Shown piece by piece: positions 18,807 through 28,900 of a DNA stretch of 64,000 bases (position 1 is its first letter; each line of letters starts with the position of its first letter). The notes under the pieces are model-generated. The model was not told the origin of the DNA, made no database searches, and saw nothing but the letters and a program-made list of their open reading frames with translations. The position numbers were made by a program, and so were the translations under genes. The DNA is from Zobellia laminariae (GTDB taxonomy: Bacteria; Bacteroidota; Bacteroidia; Flavobacteriales; Flavobacteriaceae), in NCBI RefSeq assembly GCF_009725995.1, contig NZ_RCNS01000001.1, positions 662,283 through 726,282 of the forward strand, written 5' to 3'.

Positions 18807-19040
18807 TTAAACTTCTTCCAGAGACCTGTTTTTCATCTTCTTATAGACGAAATAAAAGAGCCCTCCAACAAGAATATAAGGTAGCGCCATTAAGTACACA
18901 ATGCCATTGTTTATACCCTCTGCGGCCTTTACATCACCACTACTTTCAAGAGAAGCACGGCACATGGCGCATTGTGCTTCTATATTTTGAGGCAAAAACA
19001 AAACAATTAAAATCAGTATTGCAAATAAGGTCTTTTTCAT
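18807..19040 (-). CDS. Small CxxC membrane protein of an oxidase-assembly cluster
   Basis: A 77-residue protein with a cleavable-looking signal (about 1-23, ending EAQ), then immediately a C24-A-M-C27 pair, a short loop, one transmembrane helix (about 45-66) and a basic tail (KKMKNRS). I do not recognise a named family. The CxxC would sit at the periplasmic membrane surface, where it could bind copper or heme or act in thiol exchange. It ends the cluster hypothetical-SCO-DUF420-this gene, and copper delivery to cytochrome oxidase is the obvious context. Function remains inference. Confidence 0.7.
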   Translation of the reverse strand: MKKTLFAILILIVLFLPQNIEAQCAMCRASLESSGDVKAAEGINNGIVYLMALPYILVGGLFYFVYKKMKNRSLEEV

Positions 19041-19079
19041 TCTAATTCATTCAAAAACTAAACTTCTTGTCACCTTCTT

Positions 19080-19613
19080 TTAACTAACGTAATAAGGCGA
19101 AATCATAAGGTACACCACGACGCCAGTAACCGCTACATAGAACCAAATAGGGAATGTAATTTTTGCCCACTTCCTATGACTTTCAAATTTCTTAAGATAT
19201 GCAAAGGCATATGTTTTGAGTACCAAAGGTATAATGGCAATAGAAAGAATTATATGGGTAATTAAAATAAAGAAATAGACATAACGCACTGCACCTTCTC
19301 CACCATAAGTAGTAGATTCAGACGTCATATGATACCCAATATACATCAGCAAAAATAAAAGCGACAAGCCAATACAGCTGGTCATTATATTCTGATGCAA
19401 TTCTTTTTTACCATTTTTTATTGCCCATACGGCAACTAGTAAAAGAACTGCAGTTAGCCCATTAATAGAAGCATATATTGGAGGCAAAAAACCAAGTCTT
19501 TCTACATTTGGTATTTTAACCCCAAACAAGATGGCTACTACTACTGGCACCACAATAGATACTACTGTGATTAATTTATTAAATTTCTTTTCTTTAGCTA
19601 TCGTGTCCTCCAT
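19080..19613 (-). CDS. DUF420 family membrane protein
   Basis: A 177-residue integral membrane protein with five predicted helices (about 15-35, 45-62, 75-95, 107-130, 148-172). The sequence matches the DUF420 (YozB-like) family found near cytochrome oxidase assembly genes. Conserved histidines fall within the helices (ELHQNIM, YIGYHMTS, ITHIILS, ESHRKWA), suggesting a heme- or copper-related role, though none has been proven to my knowledge. Its ATG directly abuts the stop of the SCO gene (19613/19614), so the two are translationally coupled. Confidence 0.88.
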   Translation of the reverse strand: MEDTIAKEKKFNKLITVVSIVVPVVVAILFGVKIPNVERLGFLPPIYASINGLTAVLLLVAVWAIKNGKKELHQNIMTSCIGLSLLFLLMYIGYHMTSESTTYGGEGAVRYVYFFILITHIILSIAIIPLVLKTYAFAYLKKFESHRKWAKITFPIWFYVAVTGVVVYLMISPYYVS

Positions 19614-20336
19614 CTATTCTGCCAATAATCGCTTAATATCTTCTTTTAGGATTGAAATCTGCTCTATTTCACCATGATCATTTTCACCTTGTTTCTCGGT
19701 AATGGCACCACGGTAGTAAATTATTGGGTTTCCAAATTCATCAGCTCTTGATCTCAGATACCCTTTCTTATCAACCAATGCAAACAATCCTGAATGTTCA
19801 AAACCTCCCGGTGAATCAGGCATTTCTGCTGCAAAAATATTAAAACCGTTATTAGCTAAATCATAAATTTGCTCCTTATCACCAGTCATTAGGTGCCAGT
19901 CTAAATCTGATATACCATGGTCTTCGGCATATGCTTTTAAAACTGTTGGTGTATCATAATCTGGAGTTATTGAGAAAGAAGCTATTCCAAAGTCCTTATT
20001 GTCTTTAAATTCATCCTGTATAGTCACAAGATTTTCGGTCATTACCGGACAAATGGAAGGGCAACTGGTAAAGAAAAACTCTACTACGAACACCTTGCCG
20101 TTATAGTCTTCATTAGATATCGTTAAGCTATCTTGATTGATTAAATTAAATGGAGGAACACGTTTTTGCTCGCCATTTAAAGTTATATAAGACAATGTAC
20201 TTTTTGCGTGTTCAACATTCAACCGATCGTTCTCTACCACTGTTCCGCTAGATATACGATCCACGATTTTAGGTACAAAAATAATTCCGAAGACTAGTAT
20301 CACCAAGGACACCCAAACGTATGTATACTTTTTCAT
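19614..20336 (-). CDS. SCO1/SenC-family copper chaperone
   Basis: A 240-residue membrane-anchored thioredoxin-fold protein. One helix (about 5-22) anchors it; the periplasmic domain has the copper-binding pair C92 and C96 in FTSCPSICPVM and the third ligand H181 in GGFEHSGLFALVD. SCO proteins deliver copper to, or reduce, the CuA site of oxidase subunit II, which is encoded at 52981-54084. The gene lies directly between the Cys/His-free SCO-like gene and the DUF420 gene. All three metal ligands being intact makes this the functional chaperone of the cluster. Confidence 0.93.
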   Translation of the reverse strand: MKKYTYVWVSLVILVFGIIFVPKIVDRISSGTVVENDRLNVEHAKSTLSYITLNGEQKRVPPFNLINQDSLTISNEDYNGKVFVVEFFFTSCPSICPVMTENLVTIQDEFKDNKDFGIASFSITPDYDTPTVLKAYAEDHGISDLDWHLMTGDKEQIYDLANNGFNIFAAEMPDSPGGFEHSGLFALVDKKGYLRSRADEFGNPIIYYRGAITEKQGENDHGEIEQISILKEDIKRLLAE

Positions 20337-20362
20337 TTCAGTTTACAAATCAAAAACCGTTA

Positions 20363-21001
20363 TTACTTTTGCCTGTCGGCACTGTTCTTCTTTAACGCCA
20401 ATCTATACTCTGCCAATATAATTTTTACATCATCTACCATCTTATTATTAAGCTCGGATACAGACGTAGCATTAAAACCATAAAGGGTAGCCTCTTCCTC
20501 GTCTTCTGACCTACCTCTAAGGCTTAGCTCTTTATCAATAATAAATGCGTAGGGTGTGCTTAAATCATCTTCTAACTGAATATCGGTTTCTAAAGAATTA
20601 AAAAAATCATTGATTTGGTTTTCATCTCCAAAAACAAAATTCCATTTGCTCATATCTACCAACAGACCCAACTCTTTTTTCAGCTCAGCAGCTTCCTCTT
20701 CCATTCCCTTTGGCATAACCATTACGAACTGAAAGTCTTTAAATGCATAAAACCGCTTGTAGATTTTTTGGTTAAGGTTGAACGCGTTACCATTTGTGTT
20801 ATTAGGATCATTTCCTAAAAAACCAAGAATGGTAATATTGTCTTTAAAAGTAATATCACCATCCATGTTAGTAACATCATCAACACCACTGGTCAATATG
20901 GCTAGCTTCCCAAAGTTGGTTATACCGGAAGCAAAAAATAGATATGCCACGATGGGCAAAATGAACAATGTAACTAAGACTAAATATTTTTTCACCTTCA
21001 T
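20363..21001 (-). CDS. Membrane-anchored SCO/thioredoxin-like protein lacking Cys and His
   Basis: A 212-residue protein with one N-terminal helix (about 5-25) and a soluble domain. The order of elements resembles a thioredoxin/SCO fold: a hydrophobic strand ITILGFLG at the place where SCO has FFxTSCPSICP, a helix NLNQKIYKRF, a strand FQFVMVMP, and STPYAFIIDKELSLRGR like the SCO strand pair near its third ligand. The whole protein contains no cysteine and no histidine, so it cannot bind copper in the SCO way. It is 26 bp upstream of the true SCO gene. The fold assignment is by eye and needs a structure prediction; a structural or regulatory partner is possible. Confidence 0.6.
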   Translation of the reverse strand: MKVKKYLVLVTLFILPIVAYLFFASGITNFGKLAILTSGVDDVTNMDGDITFKDNITILGFLGNDPNNTNGNAFNLNQKIYKRFYAFKDFQFVMVMPKGMEEEAAELKKELGLLVDMSKWNFVFGDENQINDFFNSLETDIQLEDDLSTPYAFIIDKELSLRGRSEDEEEATLYGFNATSVSELNNKMVDDVKIILAEYRLALKKNSADRQK

Positions 21002-21040
21002 AAGAAAGAAGTACTAAACACTAAATTTACGACCACTACA

Positions 21041-21071
21041 AAAATAAAAAAGACGGTTGTGAAACCGTCTT
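21041..21071 (-). terminator. Rho-independent terminator after the subunit IV gene
   Basis: On the minus strand a 9-bp perfect stem (AAGACGGTT, 21063-21071, with AACCGTCTT, 21050-21058) with a four-base loop is followed by a T-rich tail. It lies 33 bp after the subunit IV stop codon and separates the oxidase subunit operon from the SCO cluster. Confidence 0.9.
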
Positions 21072-21103
21072 AGTATGCTGTTAATTTATTAAGATAATAT
21101 TAC

Positions 21104-21487
21104 TTAGAAATTCCACTGTATGAAACCATCTTTGTAAACATTATAAATATAATCTGCTTCAAAAAGAAGGATAAACAATAAGTAGGCTACAAGAAAAATA
21201 GGAGTCCATACTATTGCTCTTCTTAATGAGCTCTTTTCATCACGTAAGTGCATAAAGTCCCATGCAATATAATAGGCTTTAACCAAAGTAAGGATAATAA
21301 ATATCCAGTTTATCAACTTCATTCCCACAAAATGAGAATGTGTTAATGCTCTAGGTTTTGCGATACCCAATACTACCTCTACAGCTGTAATAACGGACAA
21401 AAATATAAGTACTCCCCAGATTTTTTGGGTATTGGACTTAAATTTCAATAGTCCTCTAAAAATCTCTAGTTTGTGTGCGTGTGCCAT
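21104..21487 (-). CDS. Cytochrome c oxidase subunit IV (CoxIV/CtaF-like)
   Basis: A 127-residue protein with three transmembrane helices (about 23-42, 50-72, 88-112). Size, helix pattern and the motif IAWDFMHLRDEKSSLRRAI match the small prokaryotic subunit IV family, which stabilises heme-copper oxidases in the inner membrane. It is the last gene after two subunit III genes and has a strong terminator. The matching core subunits I and II are some 30 kb away in the window. Confidence 0.87.
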   Translation of the reverse strand: MAHAHKLEIFRGLLKFKSNTQKIWGVLIFLSVITAVEVVLGIAKPRALTHSHFVGMKLINWIFIILTLVKAYYIAWDFMHLRDEKSSLRRAIVWTPIFLVAYLLFILLFEADYIYNVYKDGFIQWNF

Positions 21488-21538
21488 ATTATAATAATCT
21501 CAAATGCGTTATATATCGTTTTTCCCGAAAAATAAGAA

Positions 21539-22528
21539 TTATACAAGATAGAAGAAGGTGAATACAAATACCCACACTAAATCTACAAAGTGCCAATACA
21601 GCCCTACTTTTTCAACCATTTCATAATGGCCTCTTTTTTCGTAGGTGCCCAAAATCACATTAAAAAATATGATTACGTTAATGACAACTCCAGAGAAAAC
21701 GTGAAAACCGTGAAAACCTGTTATAAAGAAGAAGAAATCTGCGAACAAACGACTTCCGTATTCGTTACGAATTAAGTTAGCTCCTTCAACTACTAATTTA
21801 CCATCCTTGATTTTTTTCAAAGACTCTTCTCTATTAAGCAATGTCTTTTCTCCCTCATGCTCTCCCTCCCGAACAATTTGTTCCGTACGGATAAGAATAT
21901 TAGGATTAGCTTTAAAACCTTCTACAACCTCATTGAAAGAATAACTAGGCAAGTAAGCTTCATCATAAAACCAAACACCCTTGCTATTCTCGTGTGCCAC
22001 ACGGTCACCAGGTATAGTCTTAGCAAAATCACGAATTGCAGCGCGCTCGCCAGTTTCAGCATTTACAAATTGTAAAATTCTTCCACCTTTAGTTTCTACA
22101 GCACCGTAATCTCCTTTTATAAAAGTTCCCCATTCCCAAGCCTGAGAGCCAACGAAAATTGCACCACCAATGATGGTAAAGAACATATACCAGATAACGG
22201 AATTTTTCTTCATTTTATGTCCTGCATCTACGGCTAACACCATAGTAACCGAAGACATAATAAGAATGAATGTCATAAAAGCCACATAAATCATGGGGTA
22301 ATTACCATGAAAGAAAGGAACGTGGGTAAACACCTCATCCGCAATCGGCCATATTTCTATAAATTTAAATCGTGAAAAGCCGTAAGCCGCTAAAAAGCCC
22401 GAAAAGGTTAATGCATCGGAAACGATAAAGAACCACATCATCATTTTACCATATGATGCTCCTAGGGGACGATTTCCGCCACCCCACACGTTTTCTTCCG
22501 CCGTACCAGTTGTTACCGTTGAATCCAT
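21539..22528 (-). CDS. Cytochrome c oxidase subunit III, long form
   Basis: A 329-residue heme-copper oxidase subunit III. The N-terminal part (GKMMMWFFIVSDALTFSGFLAAYGFSRF, split by helices) and the C-terminal helices with FFFITGFHGFHVFSGV and YWHFVDLVWVFVFTFFYL are typical. Between them, about residues 133-258, lies a hydrophilic stretch of some 125 residues that the short neighbour gene lacks. Subunit III supports proton uptake and stability of the oxidase. It follows a second, shorter subunit III gene after a 97-bp gap. Confidence 0.92.
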   Translation of the reverse strand: MDSTVTTGTAEENVWGGGNRPLGASYGKMMMWFFIVSDALTFSGFLAAYGFSRFKFIEIWPIADEVFTHVPFFHGNYPMIYVAFMTFILIMSSVTMVLAVDAGHKMKKNSVIWYMFFTIIGGAIFVGSQAWEWGTFIKGDYGAVETKGGRILQFVNAETGERAAIRDFAKTIPGDRVAHENSKGVWFYDEAYLPSYSFNEVVEGFKANPNILIRTEQIVREGEHEGEKTLLNREESLKKIKDGKLVVEGANLIRNEYGSRLFADFFFFITGFHGFHVFSGVVINVIIFFNVILGTYEKRGHYEMVEKVGLYWHFVDLVWVFVFTFFYLV

Positions 22529-22625
22529 ATATTTTGTAGTATGGTTAGATTTTGCACAAATTTATAGTTTTCATGTGTATTGTGAAAGCACTATACACAT
22601 GAAAAACCAACTTTATTTAATTTTA

Positions 22626-23207
22626 TTACCCTACGAAGTACATAAACGCCAGTAAATAAACCCATAACAGGTCTAAAAAATGCCAAAATGTAGCCCCTAG
22701 TTCTACTCCTAAATATTCTTGAGCGGAGTATTTGCCCTTAATTTGGTTATATAAAACCACCAATAAGGATATAATACCTGCGCAAACATGCACAATATGC
22801 ACCATTGCTATCAAGAAAACGTAAGACAGCTTAATATTACTTGTTGGCCCTGTAAAATAGTAGCCTGTAGCTATCATTTGAGAGAAACCGTTAAACTGAA
22901 ATGCTATAAAAGCAATACCCAGACCCAATGTAGCCAACAGCCAGTTGGTACCCATGGCAGAATTACCGTTTTTAATAGCCGTTTTAGCCATTATATAGGT
23001 AAGACTACTTATGATTATCAAGGCAGTACTTATAAAGAAAGAACTAGGCAATAGTAATTCACTAATCCAATCTTCTCTTGAGCTACTTACAATATAGGCA
23101 CTTGTCCACCCTGCAAAACCCATAATAAGGCTTACAATAGCGAACCAAAGCATCATCTTTTTAGCTCTATCGTTCTTTTCTTTCCCCGTTCCTCTTGTTA
23201 AATCCAT
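22626..23207 (-). CDS. Cytochrome c oxidase subunit III, short form
   Basis: A 193-residue protein with five transmembrane helices (about 17-40, 50-72, 85-107, 122-150, 165-190) and the subunit III endings VHIVHVCAGI and ATFWHFLDLLWVYLLAFMYF. It is clearly related to the longer gene just downstream but has no soluble insert. Tandem subunit III genes are a recurring arrangement in Bacteroidota oxidase clusters. It starts 8 bp after the heme O synthase stop codon, so the two are in one operon. Confidence 0.9.
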   Translation of the reverse strand: MDLTRGTGKEKNDRAKKMMLWFAIVSLIMGFAGWTSAYIVSSSREDWISELLLPSSFFISTALIIISSLTYIMAKTAIKNGNSAMGTNWLLATLGLGIAFIAFQFNGFSQMIATGYYFTGPTSNIKLSYVFLIAMVHIVHVCAGIISLLVVLYNQIKGKYSAQEYLGVELGATFWHFLDLLWVYLLAFMYFVG

Positions 23208-23215
23208 GATTATAT

Positions 23216-24115
23216 TTAAATAAACTTATCTACTACATAAACCACTTGCATTAGCGTAATATAACTAACACTTGCCAACATTAACTTTCGAGCGGTAATA
23301 TTATCGCGCTTTTCATATAACAGAAAAGCAAAAATCAACATAACCATCCCCATCAAAAATATAATAACTGCTGCAGGAATCGAAAGTTGCAATCTACCTG
23401 TGATACCGAAAGCCGGAATTACAGAGATAACCAACATCCAAATGGTATACATTATAATCTGAAGCGCTGTTCCCTTATCCTTTTTACCGGTAGGCAGCAT
23501 CTTAAAACCACCTCTTTTGTAATCATCATCCAGCATCCAACCTAAGGCCCAAAAGTGCGGAAACTGCCAAAAGAATTGTATCATAAATAATGTACCCGGC
23601 TCAATACCAAATTCATTAGTAGCGGCCACCCACCCTAACATAAAAGGAATAGCTCCAGGAATGGCCCCAACAAAAACAGCTAAAGGTGTTTTTGTTTTCA
23701 AAGGGGTATAACAACTTGTATATAGAAATATAGAAATCGCCCCGAACATCGCTGTTTTAGGGTTCAAGATATATAAAGACACGATACCCAACACGGTAAG
23801 CAAAATAGCTATGATCAGCGCTTTATTAACAGACATTCTACCAGAAGGTATAGGTCTGTTTTCTGTACGTTTCATTAACGCATCTAAATCTTTTTCGATG
23901 ATTTGATTGTAAACATTAGAAGCCCCAACCATACAATAACCACCAAAAGCCAACAGCAAAAGAGAAACAACCTCAATTTGCGGTGCACCCAATAAATAAC
24001 CAGCCAAAGAAGAAAAAACCACACTAATAGCTAGTCTAGCTTTTGTAATCTCTTTAAAATCGGCCATTGCCAGCGCCAAAGTTGGAGCTGTTGCCGTATT
24101 CACCGCAGTCTTCAT
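23216..24115 (-). CDS. ctaB: Protoheme IX farnesyltransferase (heme O synthase)
   Basis: A 299-residue UbiA-family prenyltransferase with about nine transmembrane helices. The first aspartate-rich motif is in NVYNQIIEKDLDALMKRT and the second in MLDDDYKRGGFKML, both typical of CyoE/CtaB. It attaches a farnesyl group to heme B to make heme O, the precursor of heme A for the oxidase. The ATG at 24115 (MKTAVNT) is preferred; a TTG-initiated extension to 24136 is possible but unlikely. It heads the operon ctaB-coxIII-coxIII-coxIV. Confidence 0.94.
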   Translation of the reverse strand: MKTAVNTATAPTLALAMADFKEITKARLAISVVFSSLAGYLLGAPQIEVVSLLLLAFGGYCMVGASNVYNQIIEKDLDALMKRTENRPIPSGRMSVNKALIIAILLTVLGIVSLYILNPKTAMFGAISIFLYTSCYTPLKTKTPLAVFVGAIPGAIPFMLGWVAATNEFGIEPGTLFMIQFFWQFPHFWALGWMLDDDYKRGGFKMLPTGKKDKGTALQIIMYTIWMLVISVIPAFGITGRLQLSIPAAVIIFLMGMVMLIFAFLLYEKRDNITARKLMLASVSYITLMQVVYVVDKFI

Positions 24116-24239
24116 GCATCTTTTTTCGAACCGCAAAGATAGCTTTCAACCTCTATTTCTGCAACCAATTGGACATCTTTATATTATACACGCTAAACAC
24201 CTCAAAATCATTACAAATTACACCAAACTATACGGAACA

Positions 24240-24273
24240 AAAAAAACCCGCCTACTTGGTAGACGGGTTTTTA
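24240..24273 (-). terminator. Rho-independent terminator after tonB
   Basis: On the minus strand a stem pairing AAAACCCGTCTAC with GTAGGCGGGTTTT (one mismatch) is followed by Ts. It begins 20 bp after the tonB stop codon. Confidence 0.87.
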
Positions 24274-24292
24274 TATATCTTAATGTTACAGT

Positions 24293-24997
24293 TTACTGCA
24301 ACTTAAATGTAATAGGAATACTAAATGGAACTCTTACAGCCCTACCACGTTGCTTACCTGGTGTCATTTTAGGAAGCTTACCGATAATACGAGCAGCTTC
24401 TTTCTCTAGGTTTTTGTCTGGTCCACGCATTCTAACGTTACCGATGCTACCATCTTTTTGGATAGTAAACATTACACTAACCCTACCTTGAACACCCATT
24501 TCCTGAGCAATTTCTGGGTATCTAAAGTTTTTACCAATGTGCTTCTGCATCATTTTCTGGAAACAAGCTCTTTTATCAGACTCACTTTCGCAACCTGGAA
24601 AAATTGGCACATCTTCAATAACTGCAAAAGGTACATCTACATCTTCTACCTCTTCTTCAACAAGTACATCTTCTACTTCGATGATTTCTTCTTCTTGACT
24701 GGTTTCTGTGGATTCGATTACAGTTTCTTCAACTTCTTCTTCATCTTCTACAACCTCAATAATTTCAGGAGCCGCTGGTGGCGGTGGTGGCGGTGGCGTC
24801 TTAATCTGCTCCGTCATAGGAACCTCTTCGTCCAATTCATCATCAACATTCATCGAAATATCGTAATCATTGGTCTTATCATACGTTTTCCACTCCAATG
24901 CAGTATACACTAATCCCATTGTAACTGCTAGGCCAATAACAAAATAAAGTCCACTACTGCGGCCTACATCTGCTTTCGGGTTCTTTTTCGGTTCCAT
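24293..24997 (-). CDS. Energy transducer TonB
   Basis: A 234-residue TonB: short cytoplasmic start, one membrane anchor (about 16-34), a proline block PPPPPPPAAPE (about 68-78), a very acidic E/V/D linker (about 79-130), and the C-terminal TonB domain (about 150-234) with YPEIAQEMGVQGRVSVMFTI and a VPFSIPITFKL end. It couples the inner-membrane proton motive force to outer-membrane TonB-dependent receptors, heavily used by polysaccharide-degrading Bacteroidota. No exbB/exbD genes are adjacent. It follows the vanZ-like gene on the same strand and ends in a terminator. Confidence 0.92.
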   Translation of the reverse strand: MEPKKNPKADVGRSSGLYFVIGLAVTMGLVYTALEWKTYDKTNDYDISMNVDDELDEEVPMTEQIKTPPPPPPPAAPEIIEVVEDEEEVEETVIESTETSQEEEIIEVEDVLVEEEVEDVDVPFAVIEDVPIFPGCESESDKRACFQKMMQKHIGKNFRYPEIAQEMGVQGRVSVMFTIQKDGSIGNVRMRGPDKNLEKEAARIIGKLPKMTPGKQRGRAVRVPFSIPITFKLQ

Positions 24998-25050
24998 AAT
25001 TTTGTATTTTAATGTGTGCTAATTTAATTAAATAATTCTTTAACAAGCAA

Positions 25051-25473
25051 CTAATTCCTCCATTTTAACCACCTTTCCTTAGAAAAAAAGGATTTTACCA
25101 CTAATGACCCCATGATTGCACCCACACTATTTGCTAATGCATCTAAGATATCGCCATGACGATCTGTAGTTAAACTGTACTGTAATACCTCAATAACTAT
25201 ACCATAACAGATAGCTCCAACCAAGGCTAATAAAACTGCTTTACGCAGCGCCATTCTTCCCTTAGTCACTTCTCTAATAAAAAACACTGCTAAAAAGGCC
25301 GCGCCAAAGTAAAAGGAAAAGTGAACTACCTTATCTAGGTTTGGAATATCTATGTTTGCTGCATCAGTATCTGAGAAAGAAACTAAGCTAGAAAATGTAA
25401 CAAACACCATCCAGCTAATAAATGCAATCGTATACTTGTGGTTTTTAAGCACCAATAAGCGATTTATAAGCAT
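25051..25473 (-). CDS. VanZ-family membrane protein
   Basis: A 140-residue protein with four predicted helices (about 13-33, 50-68, 78-97, 108-128) and VanZ-like residues: [14 protein letters not shown] near the second helix and [30 protein letters not shown] at the third and fourth (given here as a region, residues about 90-125). VanZ-like proteins are linked to low-level teicoplanin resistance in Gram-positives, but in Bacteroidota their role is unknown. The ATG lies 29 bp inside the end of gcvH, indicating coupled translation. Confidence 0.83.
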   Translation of the reverse strand: MLINRLLVLKNHKYTIAFISWMVFVTFSSLVSFSDTDAANIDIPNLDKVVHFSFYFGAAFLAVFFIREVTKGRMALRKAVLLALVGAICYGIVIEVLQYSLTTDRHGDILDALANSVGAIMGSLVVKSFFSKERWLKWRN

Positions 25474-25825
25474 CCGCAGATAAAAGACTATCTACTTCAG
25501 AGGCATCACTGATCTTAATTTTGACCATCCAACCATCTCCGTAAGGGTCAGAATTTACACTTTCAGGAGCATCTTCCAATTTTGAATTGAACTCAATGAT
25601 TTCTCCACTTAAAGGCTGAAATAAATCTGAAACCGTCTTCACTGCTTCAACTGTTCCAAAAACTTCTTCTTTATCCAAAGTTTCATCTACGGTCTCTACT
25701 TCAACATAAACGATATCACCCAACTCACTTTGAGCAAAATCGGTAATGCCTACGGTAGCTATATCACCGTCTATTTTAATCCACTCGTGGTCCTTAGTAT
25801 ACTTTAATTCTGCAGGTATATTCAT
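25445..25825 (-). CDS. gcvH: Glycine cleavage system H protein
   Basis: A 126-residue lipoyl carrier protein. It begins with [20 protein letters not shown] and has the lipoylation site K63 in [13 protein letters not shown], followed by [10 protein letters not shown] and [12 protein letters not shown] protein shuttles the methylamine intermediate between the P, T and L proteins in glycine breakdown. No gcvT or gcvP is next to it. It lies between sprA and the vanZ-like gene, all minus strand. Confidence 0.96.
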   Translation of the reverse strand: MNIPAELKYTKDHEWIKIDGDIATVGITDFAQSELGDIVYVEVETVDETLDKEEVFGTVEAVKTVSDLFQPLSGEIIEFNSKLEDAPESVNSDPYGDGWMVKIKISDASEVDSLLSADAYKSLIGA

Positions 25826-25985
25826 GGTCTTATTTTTATAAAAACAAATGTATTGTTTTCTGAAGGAGTATTCAAAAAAACAAGACCAAGTTGGTAAGTA
25901 AATGAAAGAAATTAACCTATCTCTATATGGAGAACCCTCCGTAAAGCGAGTCTACTAGCGATTCTTATGCACTTTGAAAAGTAAA

Positions 25986-28900
25986 TTAATTACCGAAATT
26001 GTACCTGATAGTAAAGCCTGTATTGATTGTAGTCTGCGGAAAGGCAGTAGAAACGGCAAACTGAGAGAACGAATGGTCATAGAAGAACAAGGCGTTTAAG
26101 TTTTTACTTAGCGCGTAATCTGCAGTAAATTTAATAGATAGTAAGTTTTGACCAGAAGTAATCTGGTTGTTATCTATATCTAGGTTTCTAATAATGGTAA
26201 TATTATCCCTTAACGTTACATCTGCCTTTAAGTTCAAGTCTCCTTTTAACCGAGTTTTGTTTCCACCAATATTGGTAACAAACTTCACATCTTTAAAACG
26301 GTAACCCAAACCAACGGTATACTCCTTACCGTTCATTTCGGTCATAAGATTGTTGTCAAAACTAAGCGCCAAGGTTCTGCTGGTTCTCATCTCTGCCAAG
26401 ATGCTTACCGAATTTTTCATTTCAAAATCAAGACGAACCAAAGGATTAAACTCATCATTTAAAACAACGTTATTTAAGATAAGATCGGACATTTGATCAC
26501 CTGTATCCGCATCTAAGGTAGATAGCCCCTCATTTTCCAACTGTACTTTCTCAAGATTAGTCTGAAAAGAGTTAATACTGTAAGCCGCACGGTATCCATG
26601 GCTCAGAGAAAAACGCTGAAACCTTTTCTTAAACCACTTATTACGCATTAGACCTGTAAACTTTAAATTCCAGTTCGGAATAGGTATCTGACGGAAAGCA
26701 TCTAAATTTACGCGCTCTGCATCTTGCCCAGTATACGCCGCAAAGAAAGCTGGAAGCAATACATCTTGTTGTGTTTTTCCATATTTTTCAGGAAAACCAG
26801 TATCAGGGTCTAAATTCAAAGTCTCGCCCCTATCAGCAACTAAGCGCTTAGCTACAATAAGACGATTCTGTTTGAACTGCTCAAAAGTTTCTGAATCAAA
26901 CTCACTACTCTTATTAAAAACGGTACCTATCATAACCGTAGATATACTAAAGTTACCATAGTTGTTCCCTAAAAGGTTGTTATACTCTAATGAGCCGTCT
27001 ACATTACGTATTACACTAAAATTCTCTTGATAGCTGTTAGAGTATTGTCTGTCCGCAGATAAATCTATGGTCAAATCTTTGGTTGGCTGCGCCGTTGCAG
27101 TAATATTTAGCTGTCTGTTTACATTCTGAATATACTGCTCATTAAATTCTTCAAAACCAGTCAACCATCCTTTTCTTGCCGCATTAAAACGTACATCTGC
27201 CTGACTACCGAACACAAAGCCTACTGAGGGCTTTAACGACCCTACAAAACCAACAGACTGCGTATATCCCGGTAATACTTTACCTCTACTTTCATTATAG
27301 TTTACGTTCACACGCTTTACCATCGTAAGCACGTCTACTGCTGTATTGAAAAGACCTCCACTTTTCTTTTTAGTCTTCTCATCTCCTGATGCCGGGTTTC
27401 CTGCTTTATCTTTCCTTATTGGTCCTTTAGGTGCAGCTGATTTACCACTGCGTTTTTTAAGACCAAGCATGTCATAAAACTTTTGCATGGTAAGATTTGC
27501 AGTAATATTATGCGTACTAGCATTCTGAACCGTATTGATATCTTCTAATGCCACTTCTCTTAGGGCATCACCACCACGTTGCCAGTCAAAATTACTAGTA
27601 TAGCTATATTGTGAATTTATAAAATCGAGAAACGGAATCTTGCTAAACGGAAGTTCATAGTTTAACTCTAACTGTTGCGCATGCCTGTTTGGCTCTCCCA
27701 AATCCCAGAAACCGTCCCATAAGCCCAATGTCTGATCAATTGCGGAATTGGGGTCTGAAGGGTCTTCAAAATAATTACGAACAATATGATTATTACTTGC
27801 CGTCATATTTAAACGCAATGATTTGGTAAGACTATAGTTTACCGCATACTGCCAATTAAACTGATAATTTCTCTGGCGTAATGTTGGTAAATCTAATTTA
27901 TCCACACCTTCTTCAACAACATCTCTAAAACGTTGTTGACTAAATTGCCTTTCTATATTAGAGTTAACAGATACACTTGTAGGCAATAAACTAAGATTCA
28001 ATTCTTTTAACCATCTCCAATAGCTACTGGTAAACAAAGAATCGTTTTTAGCAAAAGGAGCTACCTCCACAGGTTTAAAATTGTGATTGTATACAAAACC
28101 TGTTGCAACGTTCTGGTCTTCTAAAGAAGCAATTTCAAAATCTCTATGATTGGTTTCGTTGTACGAATAGTTAAAAGTGAAATTCTCTACATCATAAAAA
28201 TTAGCATCTGCCTCTTCACCTCTATCCTTACGGACCCCAATAAAGTTAATGCTAGTTCTTTTGGTATAATCCTCTGCTTGTTCCTCAATGGCTTTTGCGT
28301 CTTCAGGATTATCCGCTGCATCAATTCTATCTTGCAATTTTAAATCGTCATAAACGGGGTCAAACTCCGGGGTTATCATTTGTTCAGATATACCATAGTT
28401 AAAAGGAAGCTGTATCCCCCATTTATTAGGAAGCAATTGCCCTAGGTTCACATTTGTGACTACATCATATGAAAGAGCATCTTCACGAGCGCGTTCATTA
28501 GGCATTTGATCAATGGCACCAAAACCGGAGGTACTAGTACTACCCGTTGCTGAAACATTTGCAAAATCTGCAAAATTGGCATCTACAGCAGCCAAAGCCG
28601 CCCATCCGCCTTCATTATCCAAACCAGCTAAACGTAATTCATTAAACCAGACTTCACCTCTTGCGGGAGTCCTACTAACATTTTTTACACCCACCATCAT
28701 ACTACGGATACTTCCCAAAGATGGGTTACCCTGTATTCCTATTCGCAATCTACCCGGTGTTCTGGCAGAAAGTGGATTTACAGATACTACTTCGCCATCT
28801 ATAACTTCAAAATACCTAATCTCACTTAAGTCCGTTCCTGAAATCCAAACCGATTTCACTTTATTAAGATCCGCCAGTACAATCTCCATTTGATTATTAT

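Noticed and set aside
24458..24913. A 151-residue plus-strand open frame opposite tonB
   Set aside because: Its odd Trp/Arg-rich run is the complement of the TonB proline block. TonB itself has all expected domains on the other strand.
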